Shown here one piece after another: positions 23,454 to 34,371 of a stretch of 64,000 nucleotides of DNA (position 1 is its first letter; each line of letters opens with the position of its first letter). Position numbers and translations under genes: made by a program. The notes below the pieces were generated by a model. The model made no database searches, was not told the origin of the DNA, and saw only the letters and a program-made list of their open reading frames with translations. The DNA comes from Candidatus Lutibacillus vidarii. GTDB taxonomy: Bacteria; Actinomycetota; Actinomycetes; Actinomycetales; Dermatophilaceae. The stretch lies in assembly GCA_016717165.1 (NCBI GenBank), contig JADKGA010000003.1, positions 62,001 through 126,000 on the forward strand, in the 5' to 3' direction.

Positions 23454-24934
23454 CCACCGACAAGGAGCGCCTCCACACCGCCGTGCTGGTCGCGCCGTCG
23501 AAGGAACGCCGCAAGCTCCGCAAACAGCGCCGCCGCGCGGAAGCCCGGCTCCATGCTGAGCAGCGCAAGGCCGAACTCGATGTCGCGAAAGCCAAGGCCG
23601 AGGCGGAACGCGCTGAGCGGCGCGCCACAATCTACCTGCTCAAGAGCGGCGAACAGGGCGCGGCACAGCTCCGAACGCCGGGGCGGTTCCGGCTCCCACG
23701 CCACCAGGACACGTCGGCGACCTTGGCCGGGGCGTATCCGTTCGTCGCCGAAGGCGGCCTCGGTGCCGATGGGGTGTTCGTCGGCCAGGACCTCTACTCC
23801 GGCGGCAGCTTCGTGTACGACCCGTGGGTGTTGTATGCACGCGGCATCATCACCGCCCCCAACGTTGTGCTGGCCGGGATCGTCGGCTCCGGCAAGTCCT
23901 CGCTCGCCAAGTCGCTCTACACGCGGTCAATACCGTTCGGCCGCAGGGTCTATGTCCCCGGCGATCCAAAGGGTGAGCACACTGCCGTCGCTAACGCTGT
24001 CGGTGGCCGGGCCATCGTCCTCGGCCACGGACTCAATACCCGCCTGAATCCCCTCGACGAAGGCCACCGCCCCTCGGGGCTCTCGGACGAGCAGTGGGCC
24101 GCCACCGTCGCCGCACGACGCCGGGACTTGATCGGCGCACTCACCGAGACAGTGCTGGCGCGCGGGCTGTCGCCGTTGGAGCACACCGCCATCGACCTAG
24201 CGTTGACGCAGACGGTGCGGGAGAACCAGGTGCCGATCCTGCCGATGGTCGTTGACCACATCCTCAGCCCCAGCACCGACCCCGACGGACGTCTGGCCGA
24301 AGACGGCCGTCTCGTCGGCCACGCCCTGCGTCGTCTCGTTGCCGGTGACCTCGCCGGGCTGTTCGACGGCCCCTCCACGGTGCGGTTCGATCCGTCGCTG
24401 CCGATGATCTCCCTCGACCTGTCGCGGGTGACGGAGAACTCGACCCTGATCTCGGTATTGATGACGTGTTCGTCGGCGTGGATGGAATCGGCGCTGCTCG
24501 ATCCGAACGGTGGGCAGCGGTGGGTGATCTACGACGAGGCCTGGCGGCTCATGTCCCACCCGGCGCTGTTGCGGCGGATGGACGCGCACTGGCGGCTCGC
24601 TCGGCATTACGGGATCGCGAATATGTTGATCTTTCACAAGCTCTCCGACCTCGACAACGTCGGCGATCAAGGCTCCGCCATGCGTTCACTCGCCAATTCG
24701 CTGTTGGCGAATGCGGAGACCCGAATCGTGTACCGGCAGGAATCCGACCAGCTCGGACCCACCGCCTCGGCGCTTGGCCTGACCGGCACCGAACAGCAAC
24801 TCCTGCCGAACCTCGGCGTCGGCCAAGGGCTCTGGCGGATCAAAGCCAGAAGCTTCGTGACCCAGCACCAGTTGCATCCTGCCGAGTTGGCGTTGTTCGA
24901 TACGAGCTCGCGAGCCTCTGGAGGTCACCGATGA
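23450..24934 (+). CDS. VirB4/TraC-like transfer ATPase
   Basis: A 494-residue ATPase starting at GTG 23450, overlapping the previous stop. Residues 1-60 are a charged coiled coil. Walker A is GIVGSGKSS (143-151) and Walker B is VIYDEAW near 360; RIVYRQESDQ near 428 fits the late HerA/FtsK-type motifs. It powers type IV secretion, complementing the SCO6880 membrane protein. Shorter than canonical VirB4 because the N-terminal part is supplied by the SCO6880 gene. Intact. Confidence 0.85.
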   Translation: MTTDKERLHTAVLVAPSKERRKLRKQRRRAEARLHAEQRKAELDVAKAKAEAERAERRATIYLLKSGEQGAAQLRTPGRFRLPRHQDTSATLAGAYPFVAEGGLGADGVFVGQDLYSGGSFVYDPWVLYARGIITAPNVVLAGIVGSGKSSLAKSLYTRSIPFGRRVYVPGDPKGEHTAVANAVGGRAIVLGHGLNTRLNPLDEGHRPSGLSDEQWAATVAARRRDLIGALTETVLARGLSPLEHTAIDLALTQTVRENQVPILPMVVDHILSPSTDPDGRLAEDGRLVGHALRRLVAGDLAGLFDGPSTVRFDPSLPMISLDLSRVTENSTLISVLMTCSSAWMESALLDPNGGQRWVIYDEAWRLMSHPALLRRMDAHWRLARHYGIANMLIFHKLSDLDNVGDQGSAMRSLANSLLANAETRIVYRQESDQLGPTASALGLTGTEQQLLPNLGVGQGLWRIKARSFVTQHQLHPAELALFDTSSRASGGHR

Positions 24935-25491
24935 ACCTCGCACACCCTCGCCACTCCCACCCGTCCGACCGCGCACCCGAGGTGCCCGTCGATCTGCCCA
25001 ACGTGATCATCACCGCCGCCACCGACGGGACACTGACCACGACCGTCGATGGCGCCGAGCATCCGTCACCGGCTGCGGGACCCTGGACTCGCGCTTCGTT
25101 CGGGTCACTGATGGACGAGATCACGAAAGACCGCACCGTTTCGGTGCGGGTCGAGGTCCGCGAGTGCGACGGCGGTGTGTTCACCGACATCATCCACGCC
25201 CGCAAACCAACCCCACCTGCACGAGCCGTTGAGCATGAACCGGTGCCGGGAACACGGCGCGGCCGCCGAGCTGCCGCGCCACGTGCGCTGCGGCTCATAG
25301 AGGTGGAGGGCGAGGGCTTCCTGCCCGGTGAGGATGTCGCCGTTGCGGTCATCGTGAGCCACACCGACGCCGCCGGGGCCGGCACCGCTCGGGTGCTGGT
25401 CGATCTCGACAACCTCCCGCCTGACTCGACGAGTGAGGCGATCCTGTTCGGGCGTATCTCGGGCACGACAGTCGTGCGGCGGCTGCAATGA
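24931..25491 (+). CDS. Transfer-operon hypothetical protein
   Basis: A 186-residue soluble protein overlapping its neighbours by four bases on both sides (ATGA junctions). The first half is a small alpha/beta region (PNVIITAATDGTLTTTVDG, SVRVEVRECDGGVFTDIIHA), then a basic hinge (RRGRRAAAPRALR) and a beta-rich C-terminus (EDVAVAVIVSHTDAAG). I recognise no family. Translational coupling between the two transfer ATPases suggests a part in the coupling complex. Confidence 0.65.
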   Translation: MNLAHPRHSHPSDRAPEVPVDLPNVIITAATDGTLTTTVDGAEHPSPAAGPWTRASFGSLMDEITKDRTVSVRVEVRECDGGVFTDIIHARKPTPPARAVEHEPVPGTRRGRRAAAPRALRLIEVEGEGFLPGEDVAVAVIVSHTDAAGAGTARVLVDLDNLPPDSTSEAILFGRISGTTVVRRLQ

Positions 25492-27263
25492 ACCCGAGTC
25501 AGGGCGGGAGCATGGGCGACGAACTCACCAACGCCGCTCTCATCGCCCTGATCGGAGCCTTCGGCCTTGCGCTCATCCTCCGAGTAGCCGGATCAGTCGC
25601 CGCCTTCCTCGGTGGCACACCCCAACCACTTGCAGATCCAGCGTCGGGGCTCGGGGTGCTGTTCAACCCCACCGACCCGGCCGGGGCCCTCGACGCCGAA
25701 GACCTCAGCCCGGTCGTCTACTGGATCGTCACGGCGCTGCTGCTCACCGTACTGATAGCTGGTGTTGCCTGGGTGTGGATGTGGTTGCGTCGCCACAACC
25801 GCAAGGTCGAGACCGACCCACACCGTCTCGCAGGCATCGCGACCGCTCAGGAGGTCAAGACCACCGCATCCGCGAAAGCCCTCCTGCACCGCGCCGAAAC
25901 CCTCCGCCCATCACTGACGACACCGACACCTGCCGATGTCGGCTACCTCCTTGGCACCAGCCGCGGCACCGGTGTGTGGGCGTCGGTGGAGGACTCGATC
26001 CTGCTGATCGGCCCGCCTCGCTCCGGCAAAGGCCTGCACGTGGTCATCAACGCGATCCTCGACGCACCCGGAGCCGTCGTCACCACCAGCACACGGCCCG
26101 ACAATCTCACTGCGACGCTGAAAGCTCGCCGAGACAAGGGCGGACCGCTCGCGGTGTTCGACCCCCAGCACTTGGCGGAGGGAATCCCTGCGGGGCTGCG
26201 CTGGTCGCCAGTGCGCGGCTGCGAGGACCCGCTGACCGCGATGATCCGCGCCAACGGTCTCGCCGCCGCCACGGGCCTCTCCTCCGGCGGGGTGGAGTCC
26301 GGCGGGTTCTGGGAAGGGAAAACCCGAACCGCGCTCCAAGCGCTGCTCCACGCCGCTGCCCTCGACGGCAGGCCGTCGGCTGAGCTGTTTCGGTGGACTC
26401 TCGACCCCAGCGCCGCTGCCGAGGCTGTTGCAATCCTGAACTCGCACCCGAACGCGGCGATGGGGTGGGGTGACTCGCTCGGCGCGATGATCGATGCGGA
26501 CCCCAAGACCCGTGACAGCATCTGGCAAGGCGTCTCCCTGGCGCTGGCAGCCCTCGCTGACCCGCGTGTGCTCGATGCCATCACCCCGGGACCGGACGAG
26601 CACTTCGACCCCGAAACCTTCCTCACCCAACAAGGCACCCTCTACCTGCTGGCCACCGGAGCCGGCGCAGGCGCATCCGCCGCGCTCGTCGCCGCGTTCG
26701 TGGAAGACCTCATCGAAACCGCCCGCCGACTCGCCGCACGGTCGCCCGGAGCCCGGCTTGATCCGCCGCTGTTGCTGGCGCTCGACGAGATCGGCAACCT
26801 CGCACCCCTGCCGTCGCTGCCGACACTGATGGCTGAGGGCGGTGGTACCGGGATCACGACCATGCCGGTGTTGCAGTCCCTCGCCCAAGCGCGCGACCGA
26901 TGGAGCGAGCATCAGGCCGGGGCGATCTGGGATGCCAGCATCGTCAAGATCATCCTCGGCGGCGCATCCAACAGCCGCGACCTTCAAGACCTCTCCACCC
27001 TCATCGGCGAACGCGACGAATACACCGACTCCGTCACCCTCGGTGATCGCGGCACCCGGTCGAACCAGCGCTCCATACGGCGCGTGCCGATCCTGCCTCC
27101 CGACCGTATCCGCACCCTCCCGTTCGGTACCGGGATCACGCTGCTGCGCTCCGCACCACCCATCGTGACCGACCTGCGCGCCTGGCCTAACCGTCCCGAT
27201 GCGGCACAGCTCCGCAGCGATCGCGTCGAGCTCGAAGCCCTCCTACGCCGGCCAGCACCCTGA
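25488..27263 (+). CDS. VirD4/TraG-like coupling ATPase
   Basis: A 591-residue type IV coupling protein. Two N-terminal membrane helices (LIALIGAFGLALILRVA and IVTALLLTVLIAGVAWVWMW) anchor it. Walker A is IGPPRSGKG near 173-181 and Walker B is LLALDEIGN near 429. The C-terminal part carries a TraG/TraM-recognition-type region (IILGGASNSRDLQDLSTLIG). It would link the DNA-relaxase complex to the channel. The encoded relaxase partner is not in this window. Confidence 0.9.
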   Translation: MNPSQGGSMGDELTNAALIALIGAFGLALILRVAGSVAAFLGGTPQPLADPASGLGVLFNPTDPAGALDAEDLSPVVYWIVTALLLTVLIAGVAWVWMWLRRHNRKVETDPHRLAGIATAQEVKTTASAKALLHRAETLRPSLTTPTPADVGYLLGTSRGTGVWASVEDSILLIGPPRSGKGLHVVINAILDAPGAVVTTSTRPDNLTATLKARRDKGGPLAVFDPQHLAEGIPAGLRWSPVRGCEDPLTAMIRANGLAAATGLSSGGVESGGFWEGKTRTALQALLHAAALDGRPSAELFRWTLDPSAAAEAVAILNSHPNAAMGWGDSLGAMIDADPKTRDSIWQGVSLALAALADPRVLDAITPGPDEHFDPETFLTQQGTLYLLATGAGAGASAALVAAFVEDLIETARRLAARSPGARLDPPLLLALDEIGNLAPLPSLPTLMAEGGGTGITTMPVLQSLAQARDRWSEHQAGAIWDASIVKIILGGASNSRDLQDLSTLIGERDEYTDSVTLGDRGTRSNQRSIRRVPILPPDRIRTLPFGTGITLLRSAPPIVTDLRAWPNRPDAAQLRSDRVELEALLRRPAP

Positions 27264-27345
27264 CGCACGGCATGGGCACGGGGGCGCACCTGCCTGGTAC
27301 AGCGGCCGCAACGAGCTGGCCGCCTGAGATCAGGAGGAAAGGCTC

Positions 27346-27789
27346 ATGGCCATTCATACGCAGGAGTCCCTCTCGGGATTCATCGCTTCCGACCCGCTGC
27401 TCACACAGACCGCCAAGGGAGACGCGAGGTTTTTCGCCCGGATCGGCAAGGAGCACTTCCGCCGCGAAGAGGATGGCTCGTTCACGCGGACAGAGACGAC
27501 CTACCACCACCTCGTGATGTTCGGCCGCTCCGCCGAGCACGCCCACGCAAACTTCTTTCCGGGCGACAACTTCATCGCCGAGGGATACACGCGCGAAGTC
27601 AACTACGAGCGCAACGGCCAGGCGGTTGAGACCGAGGAGTTCGTCGCCAAGAGGATCGGCCACGACGCAGCCCGCACGCGCTACGAGGTGGATCGCTCAC
27701 CCCGCAACCAGGTGGCTCGCGAAGCCGCCGCCTACGAGCCGCCGCAGCGCTCGACGCCGACGGCGCAGGCCTCGTCCGTCAGCATGTGA
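27346..27789 (+). CDS. Single-stranded DNA-binding protein (SSB-like, OB fold)
   Basis: A 147-residue protein after a strong AGGAGGAAAGG site. Residues 1-105 follow an SSB OB-fold pattern (TAKGDARFFARIGKEHF, ETTYHHLVMFGRSAEHAH, FIAEGYTREVNYERNG). The C-terminal tail is Ser/Thr/Pro-rich and lacks the acidic DDDIPF tip of housekeeping SSB. It likely coats transferred or replicating element DNA. Confidence 0.75.
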   Translation: MAIHTQESLSGFIASDPLLTQTAKGDARFFARIGKEHFRREEDGSFTRTETTYHHLVMFGRSAEHAHANFFPGDNFIAEGYTREVNYERNGQAVETEEFVAKRIGHDAARTRYEVDRSPRNQVAREAAAYEPPQRSTPTAQASSVSM

Positions 27790-27802
27790 TCGGGAGCCGA
27801 CC

Positions 27803-28390
27803 ATGAGCGAACAACATCCCGAGCTGCGGGACTCTGATCTGCCCGAAGCCGACGAACCCGACGTATTCGATGGACCACCGCGCGTCACGAACGCCGACAT
27901 GCCCGAGCCCCCGCATCCGGTGAACTGGAACCTTCTGACAGCTCACGAGCTGGAGCAGGAATGGCTCGCACTCAACCGGTGGGTGGACTGGCTTCGCCTC
28001 ACCTACGGTCTCCAGGCATCGGTGATCCCGCCGTTCTGGCACCACCACCCGGAACTCATGTGGGAACTCTCCGCGCTGCATCTGCATTGGCTCGCCGCAT
28101 ACGACCCTGAGCAGGACGCCTCAGCACCGCTTGGCTGGCATCGAGACTTCGCCGACGCACGCGAACGGCTCCGTTACTGGGTCACAGCCTGCGGCACGCG
28201 CGGCGATCGGGACCGCCCGACCCGTCAGGCACTCTGGCCCGGTGAAGAGCCACAGGCCCCGATCCAGGACGTGACCTTTGACGACCGCGACGTCGAGTTC
28301 GTCGAGTTCGTGATCGCCCAGGTCCGCAAGCGCCAGGAAGCCGAAGACGAGTTCTACGCGACCCTCGGCGACGATGACGAAGCGCCATAG
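27803..28390 (+). CDS. Element-encoded hypothetical protein, Trp-rich
   Basis: A 195-residue acidic soluble protein, ATG 27803 with a GGGAG site. The centre contains ELEQEWLALNRWVDWLRLTY and FWHHHPELMWELSALHLHWL, a helical Trp/His-rich region found in proteins of this kind of element that accompany the coupling ATPase. No enzyme motif is visible. It overlaps or nearly abuts the next small gene. Confidence 0.65.
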   Translation: MSEQHPELRDSDLPEADEPDVFDGPPRVTNADMPEPPHPVNWNLLTAHELEQEWLALNRWVDWLRLTYGLQASVIPPFWHHHPELMWELSALHLHWLAAYDPEQDASAPLGWHRDFADARERLRYWVTACGTRGDRDRPTRQALWPGEEPQAPIQDVTFDDRDVEFVEFVIAQVRKRQEAEDEFYATLGDDDEAP

Positions 28391-28394
28391 GCCG

Positions 28395-28622
28395 ATGACC
28401 CGCTACGCCAAGAAGACTAACCGTCGCCCGTACGAGGAACGGTCACTCTCCGTCCGCGCCGTCCACCGCGACCGAGCCGATCTTCACAAACTCGCCGAAG
28501 TCCTCATCCGGCTGACGCTACAGGAGACCGGAGAAAGCAGAGCCGCCCGCGCGGCGGCCCGACCGCCCGACACGTACCGCGCGGACTCGGTTGCCCTGGC
28601 CGCGTCGGATGCGGCCAGGTAG
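28395..28622 (+). CDS. Small basic element protein
   Basis: A 75-residue basic protein (MTRYAKKTNRRPYEERSLSV, HKLAEVLIRLTLQETG). ATG 28395 lies four bases after the upstream stop; ATG 28374 would overlap it by 17 bases. It is the last gene of the transfer operon before the recombinase. Possibly DNA-binding, given its charge. No family recognised. Confidence 0.5.
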   Translation: MTRYAKKTNRRPYEERSLSVRAVHRDRADLHKLAEVLIRLTLQETGESRAARAAARPPDTYRADSVALAASDAAR

Positions 28623-28692
28623 AATCAACGTACAAGCCTCGCGACGCGGGGTGTTGTGGCTCAAACCTCGTCATCTGGCGGGCAACACGCAC

Positions 28693-28713
28693 CGAGACCC
28701 GATCCGGGTCTCG
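28693..28713. terminator. Hairpin between transfer operon and recombinase
   Basis: CGAGACCC (28693-28700) and GGGTCTCG (28706-28713) form a perfect 8-bp stem with a 5-nt loop. It is the main structure in the 184-base gap between the small basic gene and the recombinase. It may end transfer-operon transcription or form part of the recombinase leader. Confidence 0.35.
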
Positions 28714-28806
28714 CCCTACAGCCTTCACCGGCTGCTCTCACGATCAACACCCCTCCCACGGCAACGGGGAGCGCGAGGGCCGAACCGCGTGAGAGTGAGC
28801 GTCCAG

Positions 28807-31230
<2,424 letters not shown>

Positions 31231-31286
31231 CGCAGGACGATGATCCGGCGCCGGGCGCCGGCCGGGGATGCCTCGGCCACGACGGG

Positions 31287-31649
31287 TCAGGCGGGAACGG
31301 AGACGTCGACCAGCGGGCAGTCCCGCCACAGCCGGTCGAGGGAGTAGAACTCGCGCTCCTGCGTGTGCTGGACGTGGACGATGATGTCGCCGAAGTCCAG
31401 GAGCACCCAGCGGCCCTCGCGGGCCCCTTCGCGGCGCAGCGCCTTGACGCCGGCCTCGCGGAGCCGGTCCTCGACCTCGTCGACGATGGCCCCGATCTGC
31501 CGTTCGTTGTTCCCTGTCGCGAGGACGAAGATGTCGGTCAGAGCGAGGTACTCGCTCACGTCGATGGCCACGACATCCGACGCCAGCTTGTCGTCGGCGG
31601 CCGCTGCTGCGACCCGCGCGAGGTCCATCGACCGCTGGGTGGCGGTCAT
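31287..31649 (-). CDS. rsfS: Ribosomal silencing factor RsfS
   Basis: A 120-residue RsfS/YbeB/Iojap protein, which binds L14 on the large ribosomal subunit and blocks subunit joining under starvation. Diagnostic segments are VVAIDVSEYLALTDIFVLAT, NERQIGAIVDEVEDRLRE and GRWVLLDFGDIIVHVQ. ATG 31649 overlaps the nadD stop by four bases, showing translational coupling. gpgP follows six bases later. Confidence 0.95.
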   Translation of the reverse strand: MTATQRSMDLARVAAAAADDKLASDVVAIDVSEYLALTDIFVLATGNNERQIGAIVDEVEDRLREAGVKALRREGAREGRWVLLDFGDIIVHVQHTQEREFYSLDRLWRDCPLVDVSVPA

Positions 31650-32269
31650 GCATCCCTTCCAGGTGGCACGGGCGCGGCCGGGGTGGTGGCCGGCGGCGCC
31701 GCGTGCCGGGTGTAGAGGTGGTACTTGTTGATGTACTGGACCACGCCGTCGGGGACGAGGTACCAGACCGGCTGAGACCGCCCGACGCGCTCCCGGCAGT
31801 CCGTCGACGAGATCGCCATCGCCGGCACCTCCTCGAGGGTGATCCGGTCCGAGGGCAGCCCCGGGTCGGAGAGCACATGCCCCGGGCGGGTCACCCCGAC
31901 GAACTGGGCCAGGGTGAACAACTCGTCGACGTCCTTCCACGAGAAGATGTGCGCCAGCGCGTCGGCGCCGGTGATGAAGAAGAGCTCGGCGTCGGGTCGT
32001 TGGGCGTGCAGGTCGCGCAGGGTGTCGATCGTGTACGTCGGGCCGTCCCGGTCGATGTCGACCCGGCTCACCGAGAACCGCGGGTTCGACGCCGTCGCGA
32101 TGACGGTCATGAGGTAGCGGTGTTCGGGCGCCGTCACCGACTCGGCGTCCTTCTGCCAGGGCTGGCCGGTGGGGACGAAGACGACCTCGTCGAGCCCGAA
32201 GAGCGCCTGGACCTCGCTCGCTGCGACGAGGTGACCGTGATGGATGGGGTCGAAGGTGCCACCCATCAC
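31646..32269 (-). CDS. nadD: Nicotinate-nucleotide adenylyltransferase NadD
   Basis: A 207-residue enzyme that adenylates nicotinate mononucleotide in NAD synthesis. The nucleotidyltransferase signature GGTFDPIHHGHL is at the N-terminus, with FVPTGQPWQK and the C-terminal ISSTDCRERV (ISSTxIR-type) motif. Start choice: GTG 32269 or ATG 32266 just before GGTFD. The frame continues upstream through LTQRIG without a normal start except CTG at 32287, so the initiation codon is uncertain by a few residues. Confidence 0.93.
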   Translation of the reverse strand: MMGGTFDPIHHGHLVAASEVQALFGLDEVVFVPTGQPWQKDAESVTAPEHRYLMTVIATASNPRFSVSRVDIDRDGPTYTIDTLRDLHAQRPDAELFFITGADALAHIFSWKDVDELFTLAQFVGVTRPGHVLSDPGLPSDRITLEEVPAMAISSTDCRERVGRSQPVWYLVPDGVVQYINKYHLYTRHAAPPATTPAAPVPPGRDA

Positions 32270-32283
32270 GCCGATGCGTTGGG

Positions 32284-32493
32284 TCAGTGGTGGCCCCCGG
32301 CAGCGGCGCCACCGGCCCGCTTGCGCGGGGCCCGCGAGGCGGTGTTGCGGAACATCCACGTGATGCCGAGCAGGAGCAGGAAGACGGCGAACGCGAGGAC
32401 GCCATACAGGACGTCGGGCATGGGCAGGGAGCGCGCCGCCTCGCCCTCGGCGACCAGACCGGTGAGCAGCGCAGGCATCACGGTTGCAGACAT
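32284..32493 (-). CDS. Small single-pass membrane protein
   Basis: A 69-residue protein with one membrane helix (VLYGVLAFAVFLLLLGITWMF) and a basic, Gly/Ala/His-rich C-terminus. It lies directly upstream of nadD on the same strand, a place where many Micrococcales carry a similar small gene. No known function. Confidence 0.7.
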   Translation of the reverse strand: MSATVMPALLTGLVAEGEAARSLPMPDVLYGVLAFAVFLLLLGITWMFRNTASRAPRKRAGGAAAGGHH

Positions 32494-32643
32494 GGCGACA
32501 GCGTAGCGTGCAGTCCCGCCCCTGGCGGTACACCAAGAGAACACAACGACGAGGTATCGCGCACATCGCCCCTGACGCTGCGGCACAGCGGCGCGGAAGC
32601 GCATCCACAGGGCGTGCCCAGGCGCGCGGGTACCCTTGGAGGC

Positions 32644-33711
32644 ATGCACCCGGAGCTGTCGGTCGTCATCCCGATGTACAACGAGGAGGCGGTCCTTCCG
32701 CTGCTCGTCGCGCGGCTGCGTCCGGTGCTCGACGGGCTCGGGGTCCCGTACGAGGTGGTGGCGGTCGACGACGGCAGCGCCGATCTCACCCCCGCACTGC
32801 TGCACCGGGTCCACCGGGAGTGGCCCGACCTGCGGATCGTCCGGCTCCGGGCCAACGCTGGGCACCAGAACGCCATCTCGGCGGGGCTGGCTTGCGCGAC
32901 CGGCGCGTATGTCGTCACCCTCGACGCCGACCTCCAGGACCCGCCCGAGGTGATCGCGGACATGCTCTCGGTCGCCCACGGTGAGGGCGTCGACGTCGTC
33001 TACGGCGTCCGCAGCGACCGGTCGACCGACACGACCTTCAAGCGGGTCACGGCGCGGGTGTTCTACGCGATGATCCGAGCTCTCTCAGGGACCGCCGCCC
33101 AGAGTGACGCCGGCGACTACCGGCTGATGTCCCGCGCGACGGTCGACGCCGTCAACGCCCTACCCGACGACAACCGGGTGCTCCGTTTCATCGTCCCGGC
33201 GTTGGGCTTCCCGTCGGCGAGCGTGGAGTACCGCCGCGAGGAACGAGCGGCGGGCTCGACCAAGTACCCCTTCGTCAAGATGCTCAAGCTGTCGATGGAC
33301 TCGGTCACCGGGTTCTCGCTCGCGCCGCTGCGCCTGGCCACCTTCCTCGGCCTGGGTGGTGGCGCGGCGGCCGCCCTGCTCGGGATCTTCGCCCTGGTCA
33401 CGGCGTGGCGCGGCAGTGCGGTCCCCGGCTGGACGTCGACGGTGCTCATCGTCTCGGCCTTCGGCGCCTTCCAGCTCATCTGCCTCGGCCTGCTCGGCGA
33501 GTATGTCGGCCGGATGTACCGGCACATGCAGGGGCGCCCGACGTACTACGTGGCGTACGACTCAGCGCGGCCGCGCCCGGACCAGCAGGCTCACCCCGGG
33601 GAGCCGACCGGTCGGGAGGAAACGCTCGGCCACGACGACCGAGCGCAGCACGGTGTTGACGACGGGATGGGGGTCGTCGAGATCGCTCCCGGTGGACCCG
33701 CGCCGGCGTAG
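32644..33711 (+). CDS. Family 2 glycosyltransferase, polyprenyl-phosphate sugar transferase type
   Basis: A 355-residue GT-A enzyme with a DPM1/GtrB-like layout: ELSVVIPMYNEE at the N-terminus, VDDGSAD near 40, TLDADLQDPP (DxD) near 99, and QSDAGDYRLMSR. Two C-terminal membrane helices follow (LGLGGGAAAALLGIFALVTA and LIVSAFGAFQLICLGLLGEY). Such enzymes load sugar onto undecaprenyl phosphate for wall glycan or glycoprotein assembly. The last 50 residues are hydrophilic and overlap, tail to tail, the coding end of the methyltransferase gene by 150 bases. Confidence 0.88.
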   Translation: MHPELSVVIPMYNEEAVLPLLVARLRPVLDGLGVPYEVVAVDDGSADLTPALLHRVHREWPDLRIVRLRANAGHQNAISAGLACATGAYVVTLDADLQDPPEVIADMLSVAHGEGVDVVYGVRSDRSTDTTFKRVTARVFYAMIRALSGTAAQSDAGDYRLMSRATVDAVNALPDDNRVLRFIVPALGFPSASVEYRREERAAGSTKYPFVKMLKLSMDSVTGFSLAPLRLATFLGLGGGAAAALLGIFALVTAWRGSAVPGWTSTVLIVSAFGAFQLICLGLLGEYVGRMYRHMQGRPTYYVAYDSARPRPDQQAHPGEPTGREETLGHDDRAQHGVDDGMGVVEIAPGGPAPA

Positions 33712-34371
33712 TAGGACCGCGGGGCGCAGCAGCACCATCCACGAGGTGATGTCCTCGACCTCGAAGCCTCCGCGGGTCAGGACGTCCACGAGCCCGGAGC
33801 GGGTGTAGCGGCGGACGTGGCCGACGGCGGTGTCGTGCGCGGACCACAAGGCCGGGTCGGCGGGGACGGCGATGAGAAAGGTCCCGCTCGCCTTGAGGAC
33901 GCGCCGCACCTCCTCGACCGCGCCGAGGTCGTCCTCGATGTGTTCGAGGACGTCGAAGGCGACGATGAGGTCCATCGAGTCGGTGTCTAGGGGCAGCTTC
34001 GTCGCATCCCCGCGGATGACGGCCAGGCCGCGCTCCTGGGCGACCTGAGAACCCTCCGCGGTGTACTCCAGCGCCACCGGGCGCCAGCCGCCTTCGCGCA
34101 GCACCCGGGTGTTCCCGCCGCCGGCGGCCCCGATGTCCAGCGCCCGCCCGGGCGTCAGGCCCCGCAGGGCGCGCCGCAGCAGGTGTCGGCGTTCGGCATA
34201 CCACCAGTGCCGGTCCTCGACCGCCGCGAGCTTGCGAACCTCAGCTGCTTCCACGAGGCGCCATCCTGCCAGGTCGCGGCCGAATCGCTGGTATGCGCGG
34301 CGGTAGCGGCCCCGTCGGACGCTCTCGGGGAAGGTCAGCCGCGGATCTGGCCGTCGCCCTCGACGACCCAT
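33562..34371 (-). CDS. SAM-dependent methyltransferase
   Basis: A 269-residue class I methyltransferase: ALDIGAAGGGNTRVL (SAM-binding glycine loop), a D/E at LEYTAEG, DLIVAFDVLEHIEDD and FLIAVPADPALWS, the pattern of type 11/23 methyltransferases. The conserved RHWWYAERR near 46-54 precedes the fold, as in enzymes of wall or exopolysaccharide clusters. ATG 34371 overlaps the proA 3' end by 37 bases. Convergent with the glycosyltransferase; probably acts in the same glycan pathway. Confidence 0.82.
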   Translation of the reverse strand: MGRRGRRPDPRLTFPESVRRGRYRRAYQRFGRDLAGWRLVEAAEVRKLAAVEDRHWWYAERRHLLRRALRGLTPGRALDIGAAGGGNTRVLREGGWRPVALEYTAEGSQVAQERGLAVIRGDATKLPLDTDSMDLIVAFDVLEHIEDDLGAVEEVRRVLKASGTFLIAVPADPALWSAHDTAVGHVRRYTRSGLVDVLTRGGFEVEDITSWMVLLRPAVLLRRRGSTGSDLDDPHPVVNTVLRSVVVAERFLPTGRLPGVSLLVRARPR

